In this document: positions 8,021 through 16,124 of the stretch, in pieces
Position numbering within the stretch: position 1 is the first letter of the stretch
Layout of the letters: every line of letters begins with the position of its first letter
NCBI RefSeq assembly: GCF_000972705.2
Contig: NZ_LATL02000184.1
Coordinates: forward strand, 1 to 26,492
Source: Limnoraphis robusta CS-951
Lineage (GTDB): Bacteria > Cyanobacteriota > Cyanobacteriia > Cyanobacteriales > Microcoleaceae
DNA length: 26,492 nt
Reading direction: 5' to 3'
Position numbers and translations under genes: made by a program
Notes under the pieces: model-generated
What the model was told of the DNA's origin: nothing
The model's database searches: none
Seen by the model: only the letters and a program-made list of their open reading frames with translations

Positions 8021-8348
8021 CGTCAGCACCCCGCTCTAAAGAGACGGGGCATCATGCTTCTCTTTTTAGGTAGCTGACCAGCCTAAGTCCCTTGAGGACT
8101 ACGTTATCGGTGAGAGTTAACGTTCCTACCCTGAGATGCTTGCCAGTCGAAGGCTCATGAACCACAGCATTAAACAGTCCTACGAGGGGTAAGACAGTGT
8201 GTTGTGGAAAGTACCGACCGATAACATTGGCGAGGCAAACATTACCCCAGAAATGGGTGTTGGGGGCAACCATACCCCCATTAATTTTTTTATACAGGCG
8301 GTTTTAACCGCTCGTGTCGTTTTTCCTCCCCGGTCAAAAGACACGGGG
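8021..8348 (-). mobile_element. IS200/IS605-like right end with TnpB guide-RNA-like region
   Basis: On the minus strand the segment ends in GATGCCCCGTCTC-TTTAGAGCGGGGTGCTGACG (split here), that is, a GC-rich hairpin (8029-8049) followed by a TGACG end. This is, as I recall it, the standard cyanobacterial IS200/IS605 right end and omega-RNA 3' end. The region before it (8052-8273) has a 73-codon open frame without TnpB catalytic motifs. The other side carries GCGGTT-TT-AACCGC (8298-8311) and a second strong hairpin, CCCCGGTC-AAAA-GACACGGGG (8328-8348). That one could be the left end of the same element or the end of a second one. No transposase is left. It stops 25 bp before the thioredoxin start. 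Confidence 0.6.
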
Positions 8349-8372
8349 CTTCCAAACTCCCGGAGGTTTCTC

Positions 8373-8705
8373 GTGATTGTTATTCAAGATTCCGATTTTG
8401 AAACCGAAGTCCTGAGTGCTGAACAGCCTGTTTTAGCTTACTTTTGGGCGACTTGGTGTGGCCCGTGTAGACTGGTGTCGCCTTCTATTGAAGCTATTGC
8501 TCAAACCTATGGCGATCGCTTGAAGGTTGTTAAGCTAGAAGTAGAGGTCAATCCCAATGCAGTTAAAACCTGCAAAGTAGAAGGTTTACCCGCTCTGAGG
8601 TTCTTTAAAGATCAACAAATGATTGCATCCCACGAGGGAGCGATCACCAAAGAAAATTTACTAAAATGGGTTGAACAAGAACTTGAGAACAGCAAAAATT
8701 CCTAA
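8373..8705 (+). CDS. Thioredoxin
   Basis: 110 residues from GTG 8373, which has GGAGG (8362-8366) at 6-nt spacing. The frame is open further upstream to 8199, but that part is transposon-derived. One thioredoxin fold: WATWCGPC with the redox pair Cys29/Cys32, and cis-Pro73 in GLPALRFF. Cytosolic, no signal peptide. It reduces protein disulfides with electrons from a thioredoxin reductase. The middle (VEVNPNAVKTCKVEG) carries an extra Cys67 and differs from the common VDxxPxxAxxYxVxxIPT pattern, so this is probably a secondary isoform rather than the main m-type TrxA. The promoter must lie in or beyond the transposon remnant. Confidence 0.9.
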   Translation: MIVIQDSDFETEVLSAEQPVLAYFWATWCGPCRLVSPSIEAIAQTYGDRLKVVKLEVEVNPNAVKTCKVEGLPALRFFKDQQMIASHEGAITKENLLKWVEQELENSKNS

Positions 8706-9032
8706 TCGCAGAAAGTGTCAAACCAAGACTTTCTGAGTGAGGACGGGTGAACGCAGTTGCTATAGGTTTGAGGAAATCTAGCCTTTAGTTAAACTTTACC
8801 CGTTCTGTTTTTTTTTCTGAGAACTGATACCGTTTCTCTTGAATAGTGCAACTAAGTCCCACCCCCTTTTTTAGAGGGCATCAAGGGGGGGATAGCATCT
8901 TTTGAAGGGGCTGGGGGGAGCAATTAGATGCAACTTCATAGAGAATTGGTATGATGCAGAATTCCCGAAGTCGAATTGAATAATTTTTGTACAAATTGTT
9001 GAAAATCAATTGAAAATAAACTCCTGACGGCT
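8706..9032. other. Spacer with hairpins and C-rich repeats
   Basis: Holds CAGAAAGT...ACTTTCTG (8709-8735), an 8-bp hairpin right after thioredoxin. A later ACGGGT...ACCCGT pairing (about 8741-8796) is followed by a run of T, which is a possible terminator with a long loop. From 8858 to 8925 there is a C/G-rich segment with CCCCCTTTTTT and ATCAAGGGGGG, the reverse complement of the repeat unit seen at the end of the window. No gene is seen. Confidence 0.5.
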
Positions 9033-10208
9033 ATGCAGTTTTCCCAGCGTTTACAACTTCTGCAATCTAACGTTTTTGCGGATATGGATCGCGCCAAAGC
9101 CAAAGCGTTAGCCACCCAACGAGATTTAATTGATCTCTCTCTGGGTTCCTCTGATCTCCCGGTTGCCGATCGTATTTTAGATCGTATCCGAGACTCTATT
9201 TCTGATACTAGCACTCACGGTTATGCCTTATTTCACAGTACCCAAGCCTTCCGAGAAGCTGTAGCCAACTGGTACACCCGCAAATATGGCATTTCTGCTG
9301 ATCCTGAAACCGAAGTCTTACCGTTAATTGGTTGTCAAGAAGGAACCGCCCATTTACCCTTAGCGATCCTGAACCCTGGAGATTTTGCACTGTTACAAGA
9401 TCCCGGTTATCCTTCTCATTTTGGCGGTGTTTGTTTGGCTGGGGGTCAAATTTACACCATGCCGATGTTAGCAGAAAATGGCTTTTTACCTATATTTGAA
9501 GACATTCCTGAAGCCGTTTTAACTCAAGCCCGAATGATGATTTTGAGTTATCCTCATAATCCCACAACAGCGATCGCCCCGTTGTCGTTTTTTCAGAAAG
9601 CCGTTGAGTTTTGTCAGAGACATGATTTAATTCTTGTCCATGATTTTCCCTACGCTGACTTTGTGTTTGGGGAAAATCTCCCGCCTTCTATTTTTCAAGC
9701 CGATCGCAAAAAAACGGTATCTATCGAATTTTTTACCTTCTCTAAGTCCTACAATATGGGGGGCTTTCGCATCGCCTACGCCATTGGCAATTCTCAAGTG
9801 ATCCAAGCGTTACGACAGGTAAAAGCTGTAGTTGATTTTAACCAATATCGGGGGATTCTCAACGGGGCGATTACCGCTTTAGAAGAACCCCAGGAGTTGA
9901 TCAAACACACTGTTGACACCTTCCGACAGCGACGGGATGTATTTGTTCAAGCCATGCAGGATATCGGCTGGACTATTCCCACACCCCCAGCAACATTATA
10001 TGTCTGGGCGAAGTTACCTGAACCTTGGAGTCAAGACTCGGTTCACTTCTGTACTCAGCTTGTCGAACAAACTGGCGTTGCAATTTCTCCCGGTGTGGGG
10101 TTTGGGAAGTCAGGAGAAGGATATGTTCGTTTTGCGTTGGTTCGTCCCCCTGAGATTTTAACCCAAGCCGTAGAGAGAATCGCTGAGTTTCTCCAAAAAT
10201 CGGGCTAA
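9033..10208 (+). CDS. Class I/II PLP-dependent aminotransferase (AspC/DapL-like)
   Basis: 391 residues, fold type I aminotransferase. Visible: GYALFHSTQAFREAVANWY (N-terminal substrate domain), GCQEGTAHLPLAIL, DPGYPSHFG, the PLP-contacting LSYPHNPTTA with Asn176, VHDFPYADF (Asp204/Tyr207), and the Schiff-base lysine in FTFSKSYNMGGFRIAYA (Lys238). Relatives are often named LL-diaminopimelate or aspartate aminotransferase, but the N-terminus lacks the start typical of authentic DapL, so the substrate is not assigned. ATG 9033 has no strong ribosome-binding site. It is followed by a strong terminator and so is monocistronic on that side; thioredoxin lies 327 nt upstream. Confidence 0.88.
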   Translation: MQFSQRLQLLQSNVFADMDRAKAKALATQRDLIDLSLGSSDLPVADRILDRIRDSISDTSTHGYALFHSTQAFREAVANWYTRKYGISADPETEVLPLIGCQEGTAHLPLAILNPGDFALLQDPGYPSHFGGVCLAGGQIYTMPMLAENGFLPIFEDIPEAVLTQARMMILSYPHNPTTAIAPLSFFQKAVEFCQRHDLILVHDFPYADFVFGENLPPSIFQADRKKTVSIEFFTFSKSYNMGGFRIAYAIGNSQVIQALRQVKAVVDFNQYRGILNGAITALEEPQELIKHTVDTFRQRRDVFVQAMQDIGWTIPTPPATLYVWAKLPEPWSQDSVHFCTQLVEQTGVAISPGVGFGKSGEGYVRFALVRPPEILTQAVERIAEFLQKSG

Positions 10209-10239
10209 CTTTTCCCATCTCAGTCTGAGTCTACACTCT

Positions 10240-10275
10240 AAAAACCCGGTGCGCGACAAAGTTACCGGGTTTTTA
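10240..10275 (+). terminator. Rho-independent terminator of the aminotransferase gene
   Basis: AAAAACCCGGT (10240-10250) pairs perfectly with ACCGGGTTTTT (10264-10274) around a 13-nt loop. The A/T arms make it potentially bidirectional. Confidence 0.85.
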
Positions 10276-10720
10276 TTCCCCAATTCAAGCAAGTCATCAG
10301 AGTTTTTACGAGACTTTAAAATAATAAATGAGCTATTTTTTCACTTCTCCGTAAATATACTGAGATTTTTTTTAAAGTAAATTTAGTTGATTCTACGGAT
10401 TTAATTTACCTTTACACAGGCTATAATAAATTCATCGAAGATTTATAGATTTTCCCGTTCAAGTCTGTTTATAATGGGCGTAGACAGAAAAGGCTAATCA
10501 AAAGAAAGAAGTAAAACAGATGATTAATCATCTAGGTTTAAAGGCTAGCAAGCTCTTCCTACCATCTCTTATGGGTCATCTCTAAAAAATCACATATTTC
10601 TCACAGAATCAGGTGACATGAATCACAAATAAACTAGAAAAATCTAGGTTAAAACAGAATCATCATCACCTCAAAAGTTAACCCCGATAACACACTTTTA
10701 ACACTCAGGAGAACTAAATC
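10276..10720 (+). promoter_or_regulatory. Long AT-rich leader/promoter region of the PEP-CTERM gene
   Basis: 445 nt without a gene. Contains two TATAAT boxes (10422-10427 and 10470-10475) with no clear -35 partner, a perfect 16-bp palindrome AGATGATTAATCATCT at 10518-10533, and two near-identical ATCTAGGTT(T/A)AAA stretches at about 10530 and 10642. A partial CCGTA-N4-TACTG site is at 10349-10362. If either TATAAT is used, the 5' leader is about 240-290 nt. The ribosome-binding site is AGGAGA (10707-10712), 8 nt before ATG. Confidence 0.45.
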
Positions 10721-11614
10721 ATGTCTGGATTAATCAATAAATTTGTCGTAGGTGCTTCAGTTGTCGTTGGAATGAGCGCAGTTGTAGCTCCTGCTCAAGC
10801 AGCATTTCAAATCAACGGTAGTGATTATATACTGTATAACTCTAACGCCACTAATACTTACGCTGATCCTAGTGCTAATGTTAACGAACTCCTCATGGGT
10901 GATAGCAGCAGCCCGACAGGAAATGTAGAACTATTTGCAGGTAGTGAAAAACTAACACTACAGCAATTCAAAGAATCTAACTCTGTTACCTCTATCTCAG
11001 GAAGCTACCAAGGTAAAGATTTAACCATCAGCAGCTTAACAGCTACAGACTGGTTTGGTGCAGATCTCAATACTAAATATGGTACAAACAACTTTGCTAA
11101 CACATATTTCAATGCGTTCTTTGATGCAGCAGTTAAAAGCAGTGTTAAGTCGATGCTAACTATGACAAATCAGCTCTCTTCAAAAAAAGAACAACTCTAC
11201 AATGCGTTCTTAACCAACAACTTGTTCCAAGCTTCCAGTGACCCCAACATTTCCTACGTTACAGATAATGGTAGCGACTTGATGCTTGGTTTAGCAGGTC
11301 ACATGAATCTTAAGACACAATACGGTTCACAACTTGGAGAGTATGCCTTTGCTCTGAATGATAACTTCCAATTGAGTGAAGCAGTTAAGGTTAACTATGG
11401 TGGTGTAGAACAGCTTCTTTTTGGTACTGTAGCAACAGCAACGGGTCTAAAAGAAGTATCGGATGGCGTTTCTCATAACGGAAACTACGAAGTTTCTCTC
11501 CAGGGTGTAATTGAAAAACCCCCGGCTGCGGTTCCTGAACCCTCTACAATGTTAGGCTTAATGGCTGTGGGTGGACTGTTTGCTGCTGCAAAACGCAACT
11601 CCAAAAAAGCTTAA
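10721..11614 (+). CDS. PEP-CTERM sorting domain protein
   Basis: 297 residues. N-terminal signal peptide with a likely cut after AQA (25-27). The mature body is rich in Ser, Asn, Thr and Gly and has no catalytic motif I recognise. The C-terminal tripartite sorting signal (about 271-297) is VPEPSTMLGL, a hydrophobic helix and a basic RNSKKA tail. Such proteins are exported, processed by a cyanobacterial exosortase, and end up at the surface or in the extracellular matrix. The exosortase gene is not in this window. The body resembles a family of cyanobacterial PEP-CTERM proteins starting with an xINGSDYxxYxSN motif (recalled, not searched). It stands alone between two terminators with a long leader, consistent with independent regulation. 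Confidence 0.9.
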   Translation: MSGLINKFVVGASVVVGMSAVVAPAQAAFQINGSDYILYNSNATNTYADPSANVNELLMGDSSSPTGNVELFAGSEKLTLQQFKESNSVTSISGSYQGKDLTISSLTATDWFGADLNTKYGTNNFANTYFNAFFDAAVKSSVKSMLTMTNQLSSKKEQLYNAFLTNNLFQASSDPNISYVTDNGSDLMLGLAGHMNLKTQYGSQLGEYAFALNDNFQLSEAVKVNYGGVEQLLFGTVATATGLKEVSDGVSHNGNYEVSLQGVIEKPPAAVPEPSTMLGLMAVGGLFAAAKRNSKKA

Positions 11615-11649
11615 ATTTTACAATTTTTGTTTATAGTCTGAGTCATGGG

Positions 11650-11675
11650 GGGAGCTAAACAGCTCCCTTTTTTTT
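11650..11675 (+). terminator. Rho-independent terminator of the PEP-CTERM gene
   Basis: GGGAGCT (11650-11656), 4-nt loop, AGCTCCC (11661-11667), then eight T. A textbook intrinsic terminator. Confidence 0.92.
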
Positions 11676-11693
11676 ATCGGAAATCGGAGTTTT

Positions 11694-11796
11694 AGCAATC
11701 AGCAGAGAGCGTGTTTACAACTTCTTTATGTTCTTTGTGCCTTTGTGGTTAAATGAGGCTTTATCCTAGTCAATATACCAGCACTCACTGCTATAA
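11694..11796 (+). repeat. Dispersed repeat, copy 1 (inverted mate at 20004)
   Basis: About 103 bp that match, in reverse complement, 20004-20108 at roughly 80-85% by eye. Shared blocks include GTTTACAACTT, GTTCTTTGTG, TTAAATGAGGCTTTATCCT and AGCACTCACTGC. It lies between the PEP-CTERM terminator and the convergent small gene, and its last bases touch that gene's stop codon. Confidence 0.85.
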
Positions 11797-12072
11797 CTCC
11801 ATAAATTCAATCCTTGGCCCTGTTGAATCTTTAACCATTCCCACTCCCGTGAAACCCCAACGTTGTAAAATTGCTTTGAGTTGAGAACCCGAAATCGATT
11901 CTACACTAAAACGATCAGCCACATCCCAAGCGTGTTTATTAAGATAACTCAACGCCTCAAAATCTTCAGAAAAAATCAACAAAAAGCCTTGAACAGAATC
12001 GGGGTTTGGTCGAGCGGTAACATATTGACCATCGATTTTTGAACGCAGAAGATAATAAATCTGAGAATACAT
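11791..12072 (-). CDS. Hypothetical protein, 93 residues
   Basis: ATG at 12072 with AGGA 8-11 nt upstream. A compact soluble alpha/beta protein: YYLLRSKIDGQYVTAR (strand pair), then SVQGFLLIFSEDFEALSYLNKH, then a C-terminal VESISGSQLKAILQRWGFTGVGMV segment. No signal, membrane or metal motif. It resembles conserved small cyanobacterial proteins with a DxFEALSYLNxHA-type core, but I cannot name a family. It lies downstream of the ABC permease on the same strand with a 72-nt gap, so it may be read from the same transcript. Its stop codon overlaps the end of the dispersed repeat. Confidence 0.7.
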   Translation of the reverse strand: MYSQIYYLLRSKIDGQYVTARPNPDSVQGFLLIFSEDFEALSYLNKHAWDVADRFSVESISGSQLKAILQRWGFTGVGMVKDSTGPRIEFMEL

Positions 12073-12144
12073 TTAAATTCCTGTTTTCCAACTTTCAAGA
12101 AAGGTTCAAATGAGCAGAAAAATCTAACTTTAGAGTTTATTTTC

Positions 12145-13197
12145 CTATTTTAGATTTTCTAACTTAATGCGCGGATCAACAACTTTCAGCAGCAAATCCG
12201 CCAAAAGATTCCCAATAATTAACATCACCGCACCCATCATCAAACTCGCCATCACCAAATACAAATCTTGCTGTCTAACGGCTTGTAAAACCAGTTTACC
12301 CAGTCCCGGCCAATTAAAGAAGTTTTCGGTAATAAAAGCACCGCCTAATAAACCCGCAAACTCAAAACCGAGTAGCGTAATTAAAGGATTAATCGCATTT
12401 CGCAAAGCATGAACATAAATCACACGATTTTCGGGAAGTCCTTTTGCGCGTGCAGTTTGAATGTAGTCTTGACGCAATACATCCAATAATTGTCCGCGCA
12501 TTAATCGTTGTAAACCCGCAAAACTGGTGATACTTAAAGCAATAGTCGGTAAGATCATATGCCATGCTAAATCGGCAATTTTCCCACCTAAAGAAAGATC
12601 TGGAAAATCAATGCTTGTCATTCCGCCAATGGGAAATAAAGGAGAAGTATTTTGAGCCAGATAGAGTAATAATAAAGCCGTGATAAACGCGGGGAATCCT
12701 TGACCTGTATAACTAACGACTTGCAAAACTCGATCTAGCCTTTTATTTTGATGAACGGCGGCAATAATTCCCAGAGGAATGGCAATCGCCCAAGTCACTA
12801 TCAGAGAGGAAATTGCCAGTAATAACGTGGGTGGAACTCGTTCCCATAATAACTCAGAAACGGGTCTACGGTTCTCAAAACTAAAGCCAAAATCTCCTTG
12901 AGTCAGAATTTGTTTTAACCAAATCCAATATTGTTGAACCGCAGGTTTATCTAAACCAAACTGTTCTCGGAGTTGTTCAATCGTTTCTTGGGAAATTTGC
13001 GGCATATTCTCATATTTATCTAAGAAATTGCCAGGTGCAAGCTGAGTAATGGTAAAACAAAGCGCTGAGGCTAAGAGGAGAGTAATAGCAGCCTGTACAA
13101 GTCGCTTGGTAATATAAGCAAAAGTGTCATTGGCAAATAACGATTGAATAGAATCCCAAAAGCGCTTTCCGACTTGAGTAAAAGTTTCACTGGTCAT
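12145..13197 (-). CDS. DppB/OppB-type ABC transporter permease
   Basis: 350 residues from ATG 13197 (MTSETFTQVGKRF). The open frame allows 15 more codons, which overlap a palindromic repeat zone and lack a ribosome-binding site. Six membrane segments are apparent, beginning RLVQAAITLLLASALCFTIT. A periplasmic stretch follows (LDKYENMPQISQETIEQLRE through FGFSFENRRPVSELLWERVP), typical of the DppB/NikB side. Near the C-terminus the EAA-type cytoplasmic loop reads DYIQTARAKGLPENRVIYVHALRNAI. This is one of two permeases of a peptide/nickel-type importer. The partner permease, ATPases and binding protein are not adjacent, which is common in cyanobacteria. Substrate unknown. Confidence 0.88.
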   Translation of the reverse strand: MTSETFTQVGKRFWDSIQSLFANDTFAYITKRLVQAAITLLLASALCFTITQLAPGNFLDKYENMPQISQETIEQLREQFGLDKPAVQQYWIWLKQILTQGDFGFSFENRRPVSELLWERVPPTLLLAISSLIVTWAIAIPLGIIAAVHQNKRLDRVLQVVSYTGQGFPAFITALLLLYLAQNTSPLFPIGGMTSIDFPDLSLGGKIADLAWHMILPTIALSITSFAGLQRLMRGQLLDVLRQDYIQTARAKGLPENRVIYVHALRNAINPLITLLGFEFAGLLGGAFITENFFNWPGLGKLVLQAVRQQDLYLVMASLMMGAVMLIIGNLLADLLLKVVDPRIKLENLK

Positions 13198-13223
13198 TGC
13201 AACTATCAATTCAAAAGTAAAAA

Positions 13224-13249
13224 GTAGAGACGTTGTAGGCAACGTCTAC
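13224..13249. repeat. Palindromic repeat of the cyanobacterial GTAGAGACGTTG class
   Basis: GTAGAGACGTTG, a 4-nt loop (TAGG), then CAACGTCTAC. From memory this hairpin occurs in very many cyanobacterial spacers. It lies in the gap upstream of the ABC permease. Confidence 0.75.
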
Positions 13250-13353
13250 AGAAAAGTTAGAAGTCTTACCCATTTCCGATTTTGTTGCGACGAGGAAATT
13301 CATCAATTTTTAGCAAACATTTTGGGAATGGGTATCCCTCATCCGATGGTGAA

Positions 13354-13869
13354 CTACTCGTATTGTAATAAACTCACAATCGGTACATCGGGCAAATTTT
13401 GTCGTCCGGCTAGGGCGATTAACTCAATAATAAAAGCCAAACCCACCACTTCGCAGCCCGCTTTTTCCACTAATTGAACCGTAGCTTGGGCGGTACCGCC
13501 TGTGGCAATCAAATCATCAACAATTAATACCCGACTCCCCGGCAACATGGCATCTTGGTGCATTTCCAGGCGATCCTTGCCATACTCTAACTGATATTCA
13601 ACGGCATAGACAGGCGCAGGCAACTTTTTCGGCTTGCGAACCGGGACAAACCCAATTCCCAACTGATAAGCCAGAGGAACCCCAAATAAAAAGCCCCGAG
13701 ACTCCATACCGACGATGTAATCTGGAGAGAGGGATGAGGATTTTTCGGTCAATTGGTCAATGGTATACCGTAAACCTTCAGGATGAGACAACAAAGTTGT
13801 AATATCCCGGAAGACAATTCCCGGCTGAGGAAAATCTGGAATATCACGAATCAGAGACTTGAGATCCAT
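13354..13869 (-). CDS. apt: Adenine phosphoribosyltransferase
   Basis: 171 residues, full length. The family start [24 protein letters not shown] (split) is followed by the [10 protein letters not shown] substrate segment (about 54-63), the flexible loop [20 protein letters not shown], and the PRPP-binding motif [14 protein letters not shown] (114-127). It salvages adenine with PRPP to AMP plus pyrophosphate in the cytosol. It lies upstream of the permease on the same strand with a 156-nt gap and is probably a separate unit. Confidence 0.95.
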   Translation of the reverse strand: MDLKSLIRDIPDFPQPGIVFRDITTLLSHPEGLRYTIDQLTEKSSSLSPDYIVGMESRGFLFGVPLAYQLGIGFVPVRKPKKLPAPVYAVEYQLEYGKDRLEMHQDAMLPGSRVLIVDDLIATGGTAQATVQLVEKAGCEVVGLAFIIELIALAGRQNLPDVPIVSLLQYE

Positions 13870-14245
13870 AAATCGTTAGGATAGGTGTAGTGGTTGATCT
13901 TCCCACGGTTTAAACTTGTGGGTATTTTGGCTCGAGTTTTGTAAGCCATACCCCCATTTGGGGGTCACGGGGGCGAACGAGCAGGCGAACAGACGCCTCA
14001 AAAATCCTACACTAGAAGATTACAGAGTTTAGCAGTATACATTGCTAAATTGCAGCAAGTCATTTAGCGGTGTATCCCTAGTTGAGAAAATGTCAAAATG
14101 CTCATTGAGAGTTGATCGAAACCAATTCGGATCAGAATAGATTATAAAAATTGCGGGTATCCCTAAATGATCTCCTGTTCTTTAAAGTTATATTCTTCTC
14201 TAGCCATTGCCCGTCTGTCGTGAATTTCGTTAACCGTAAGTGTAA
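13870..14245. other. Divergent spacer between apt and the DUF3038 gene
   Basis: 376 nt without a gene. It must carry both divergent promoters. Visible structures are ACCCCC-ATTT-GGGGGT near 13950 and the hairpin TTTAGCA-GTATACAT-TGCTAAA (14028-14049). No convincing -10/-35 pair is chosen. Confidence 0.5.
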
Positions 14246-14851
14246 ATGCAAGTAGAAAGTACCACCACTCCCTCAACCCCGATCATTTTGGACAGCTTAC
14301 CGGATTTTCCGCTCTCCGATAAAGGATGTCCTCGTCGTACCCGTTTGCAAATCGATCTGATGTTGCTGGCAATTGAAGCATTATATCTCGGCGGTTCTGA
14401 ACATATGTTGGCGTTGATCCCCCAACTCGAACTGCAAGATATTATTAAAAATAGGGTGGTATTGTGGCAACTCCGCAGCACGAACCCTCTACGCCGTAAC
14501 AGTCAGCGACGCCCATTGAGTCTTTCAGAAGCCAAAGCGTTAGTTGTGATTATCTGTAGTTTGGGGCGGAGATTAACCGTTCGGATTCGTCAGTTATTGA
14601 TGGACTACGAACAGATGAAAAAGAAGCAAAAGCCGATTGAACAGAACTTACAACTGTCGAGTTATCTTGAACGCTTTCGCGCCCACTTTCGCAGCCGTAT
14701 GAATCCACGTCGAGCGGGTGTGATGGCTTATAGTTCTAATGAGAAGTTAGATGCTCTGGCGATGGACTTGTTGAGAAAATTGCTATTTTGTACTGGCACT
14801 GCCGGAATGCAAAGATTTTGGATTAGTTTGTTTGATGGAGAAATAGAATGA
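14246..14851 (+). CDS. DUF3038 domain protein
   Basis: 201 residues. The pattern LDSLPDFPLSDKGCPRRTRL, then QIDLMLLAIEALYLGGSEHML, then RxVLWQLRSTNPLRR and ALVVIICSLGRRLTVRIRQL matches the cyanobacteria-specific DUF3038 family as I recall it. Helical and soluble, basic in the C-terminal half; biochemical role unknown. ATG 14246 has no clear ribosome-binding site. Its stop overlaps the start of the next gene (ATGA at 14848-14851), a sign of translational coupling, and DUF3038 and DUF4335 genes are known neighbours in cyanobacteria. Confidence 0.85.
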   Translation: MQVESTTTPSTPIILDSLPDFPLSDKGCPRRTRLQIDLMLLAIEALYLGGSEHMLALIPQLELQDIIKNRVVLWQLRSTNPLRRNSQRRPLSLSEAKALVVIICSLGRRLTVRIRQLLMDYEQMKKKQKPIEQNLQLSSYLERFRAHFRSRMNPRRAGVMAYSSNEKLDALAMDLLRKLLFCTGTAGMQRFWISLFDGEIE

Positions 14852-15900
14852 CAATAGAACGTCAGTACAGTTTGCCCAACTGCAAGCTGATTTTACAAGG
14901 CTTAAGTGATGGTAGCAGCAGCCCCAACGACAAACGCCCTCCCATCTCGCTGCTGATGAACGCTGAATGTCATTTTGTGGGTCATCCTCAACCCCTAACG
15001 GGCGGACGAGATTTTTTTGAGAGTTTGGTCAAACAAGTTAGTCAATACGCTCAAGGCTTTCTCAGTGGCATCTCCTTACCTGAGTCTACAAATGGTCAGA
15101 AGGAGATTGTCCAAATGCAAAGAATTGATGAAAATTTGCATCGGTTAGTGGTTGATTATTCTAACAATACAGAACCATCCACACCGAACGCCTCAACCCA
15201 ACAAGTTGATTTGAATACGGTACAACTGTTTGACCTTGTAGAAGCTGTTGATCAATTTTTTGCAGATTCGCGCACTTTACCTGAGCTATCCTTGCAGTTG
15301 CGCCCCCTCTCGAGAAACACCCTCAAAGCTGAAAAACCCCTGACTGAACGGGCCTTACCTGCGGCGATTGGTGTATCTAGTATAGCAGTGGCGGCGATCG
15401 CTTTATTCTTTATTCCGGTTCCTGATGTTCGCCGTCCTGAAGAACCTGTTCCTCAATCTCAAAGCCAAACGGAAACCCTGGAAACTCCTACTGCTAGCGG
15501 TTCGGCTGATCCGCCTATCTCACCCACTCCCCTGCCAGAAACCCCTGAACCGTCTTTAGAGTCTAGCCTGACTTCTCCCCCGTCTATTAATGATCCCGTT
15601 GAAGTCGAACGTCTACAAGCGTTGTTGGTTGAGGAAATCAACCGAGAATGGTTAGCAGAACCCACTTTTACAGAACCGTTAATTTATCGGGTGAGTGTGG
15701 CTGCCGATGGTGCAATTGTCGGTTATAAAGCGATTAGTAATGTCAGTTCCACTGAAGAAGATCAAATTCCTTTGTCTCAACTTTTGTATAAACCTGTCGG
15801 AACTCGCACTTCTGATGAACCTTTAGCAGATTATCAAGTGATTTTTAATCCTGATGGTATTTTAGATGTGACACCCTGGAACAAGAACAGCGAAAACTAA
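14848..15900 (+). CDS. DUF4335 domain protein
   Basis: 350 residues with ATG overlapping the DUF3038 stop. The N-terminal domain (1 to about 160) begins MTIERQYSLPNCKLILQGLS and matches cyanobacterial DUF4335. One membrane segment follows (about 171-190, ALPAAIGVSSIAVAAIALFF), then a Pro/Ser/Thr/Glu-rich linker (about 193-248). The C-terminal domain (about 250-345) begins VERLQALLVEEINREW and contains YRVSVAADGAIVGYKAIS, resembling a TonB/AgmX-like C-terminal fold. The layout suggests a cytoplasmic sensor-like domain joined through one helix to a periplasmic domain. Function unknown; the DUF3038 product is the likely partner. The neighbour downstream is an OmpA-like envelope protein. Confidence 0.85.
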   Translation: MTIERQYSLPNCKLILQGLSDGSSSPNDKRPPISLLMNAECHFVGHPQPLTGGRDFFESLVKQVSQYAQGFLSGISLPESTNGQKEIVQMQRIDENLHRLVVDYSNNTEPSTPNASTQQVDLNTVQLFDLVEAVDQFFADSRTLPELSLQLRPLSRNTLKAEKPLTERALPAAIGVSSIAVAAIALFFIPVPDVRRPEEPVPQSQSQTETLETPTASGSADPPISPTPLPETPEPSLESSLTSPPSINDPVEVERLQALLVEEINREWLAEPTFTEPLIYRVSVAADGAIVGYKAISNVSSTEEDQIPLSQLLYKPVGTRTSDEPLADYQVIFNPDGILDVTPWNKNSEN

Positions 15901-16048
15901 TTCTAACAATCAACCCCATGAGTTTTTGGGGGGAGACTCATTCCAACTGCGAAAAGTTGTCCCCTTAACCGGATAAACCCTTAATCACACCGAAAAATTC
16001 TGAGAACTTGCGGGTTGGACTGGCTTCTCTCTACCCCAGAATTGATCA

Positions 16049-16099
16049 GTATGGGCGGCAGGGATAGTCCCTACAATGAAACTCAACCCGCCCCTACTC
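16049..16099. repeat. GGGCGGGTT-family repeat, partial copy
   Basis: Ends in AACCCGCCCCTAC (16085-16097), the right arm found in full copies at 17030, 20711 and 20816. The left arm is degenerate (TATGGGCGGCAGGG), with a small internal hairpin CAGGGATAGTCCCTA. Confidence 0.5.
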
Positions 16100-16124
16100 C
16101 TTTTCTACCCCAAAACATTGACCG

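Noticed and set aside
8052..8273. Minus-strand open frame of 73 codons as a gene
   Set aside because: It ends directly before the transposon hairpin and has no TnpB catalytic motif or start signal; better read as the guide-RNA-like part of an IS200/IS605 remnant.
8199..8372. N-terminal extension of thioredoxin
   Set aside because: The extension is translated transposon sequence; GTG 8373 has a strong ribosome-binding site and gives the normal thioredoxin length.
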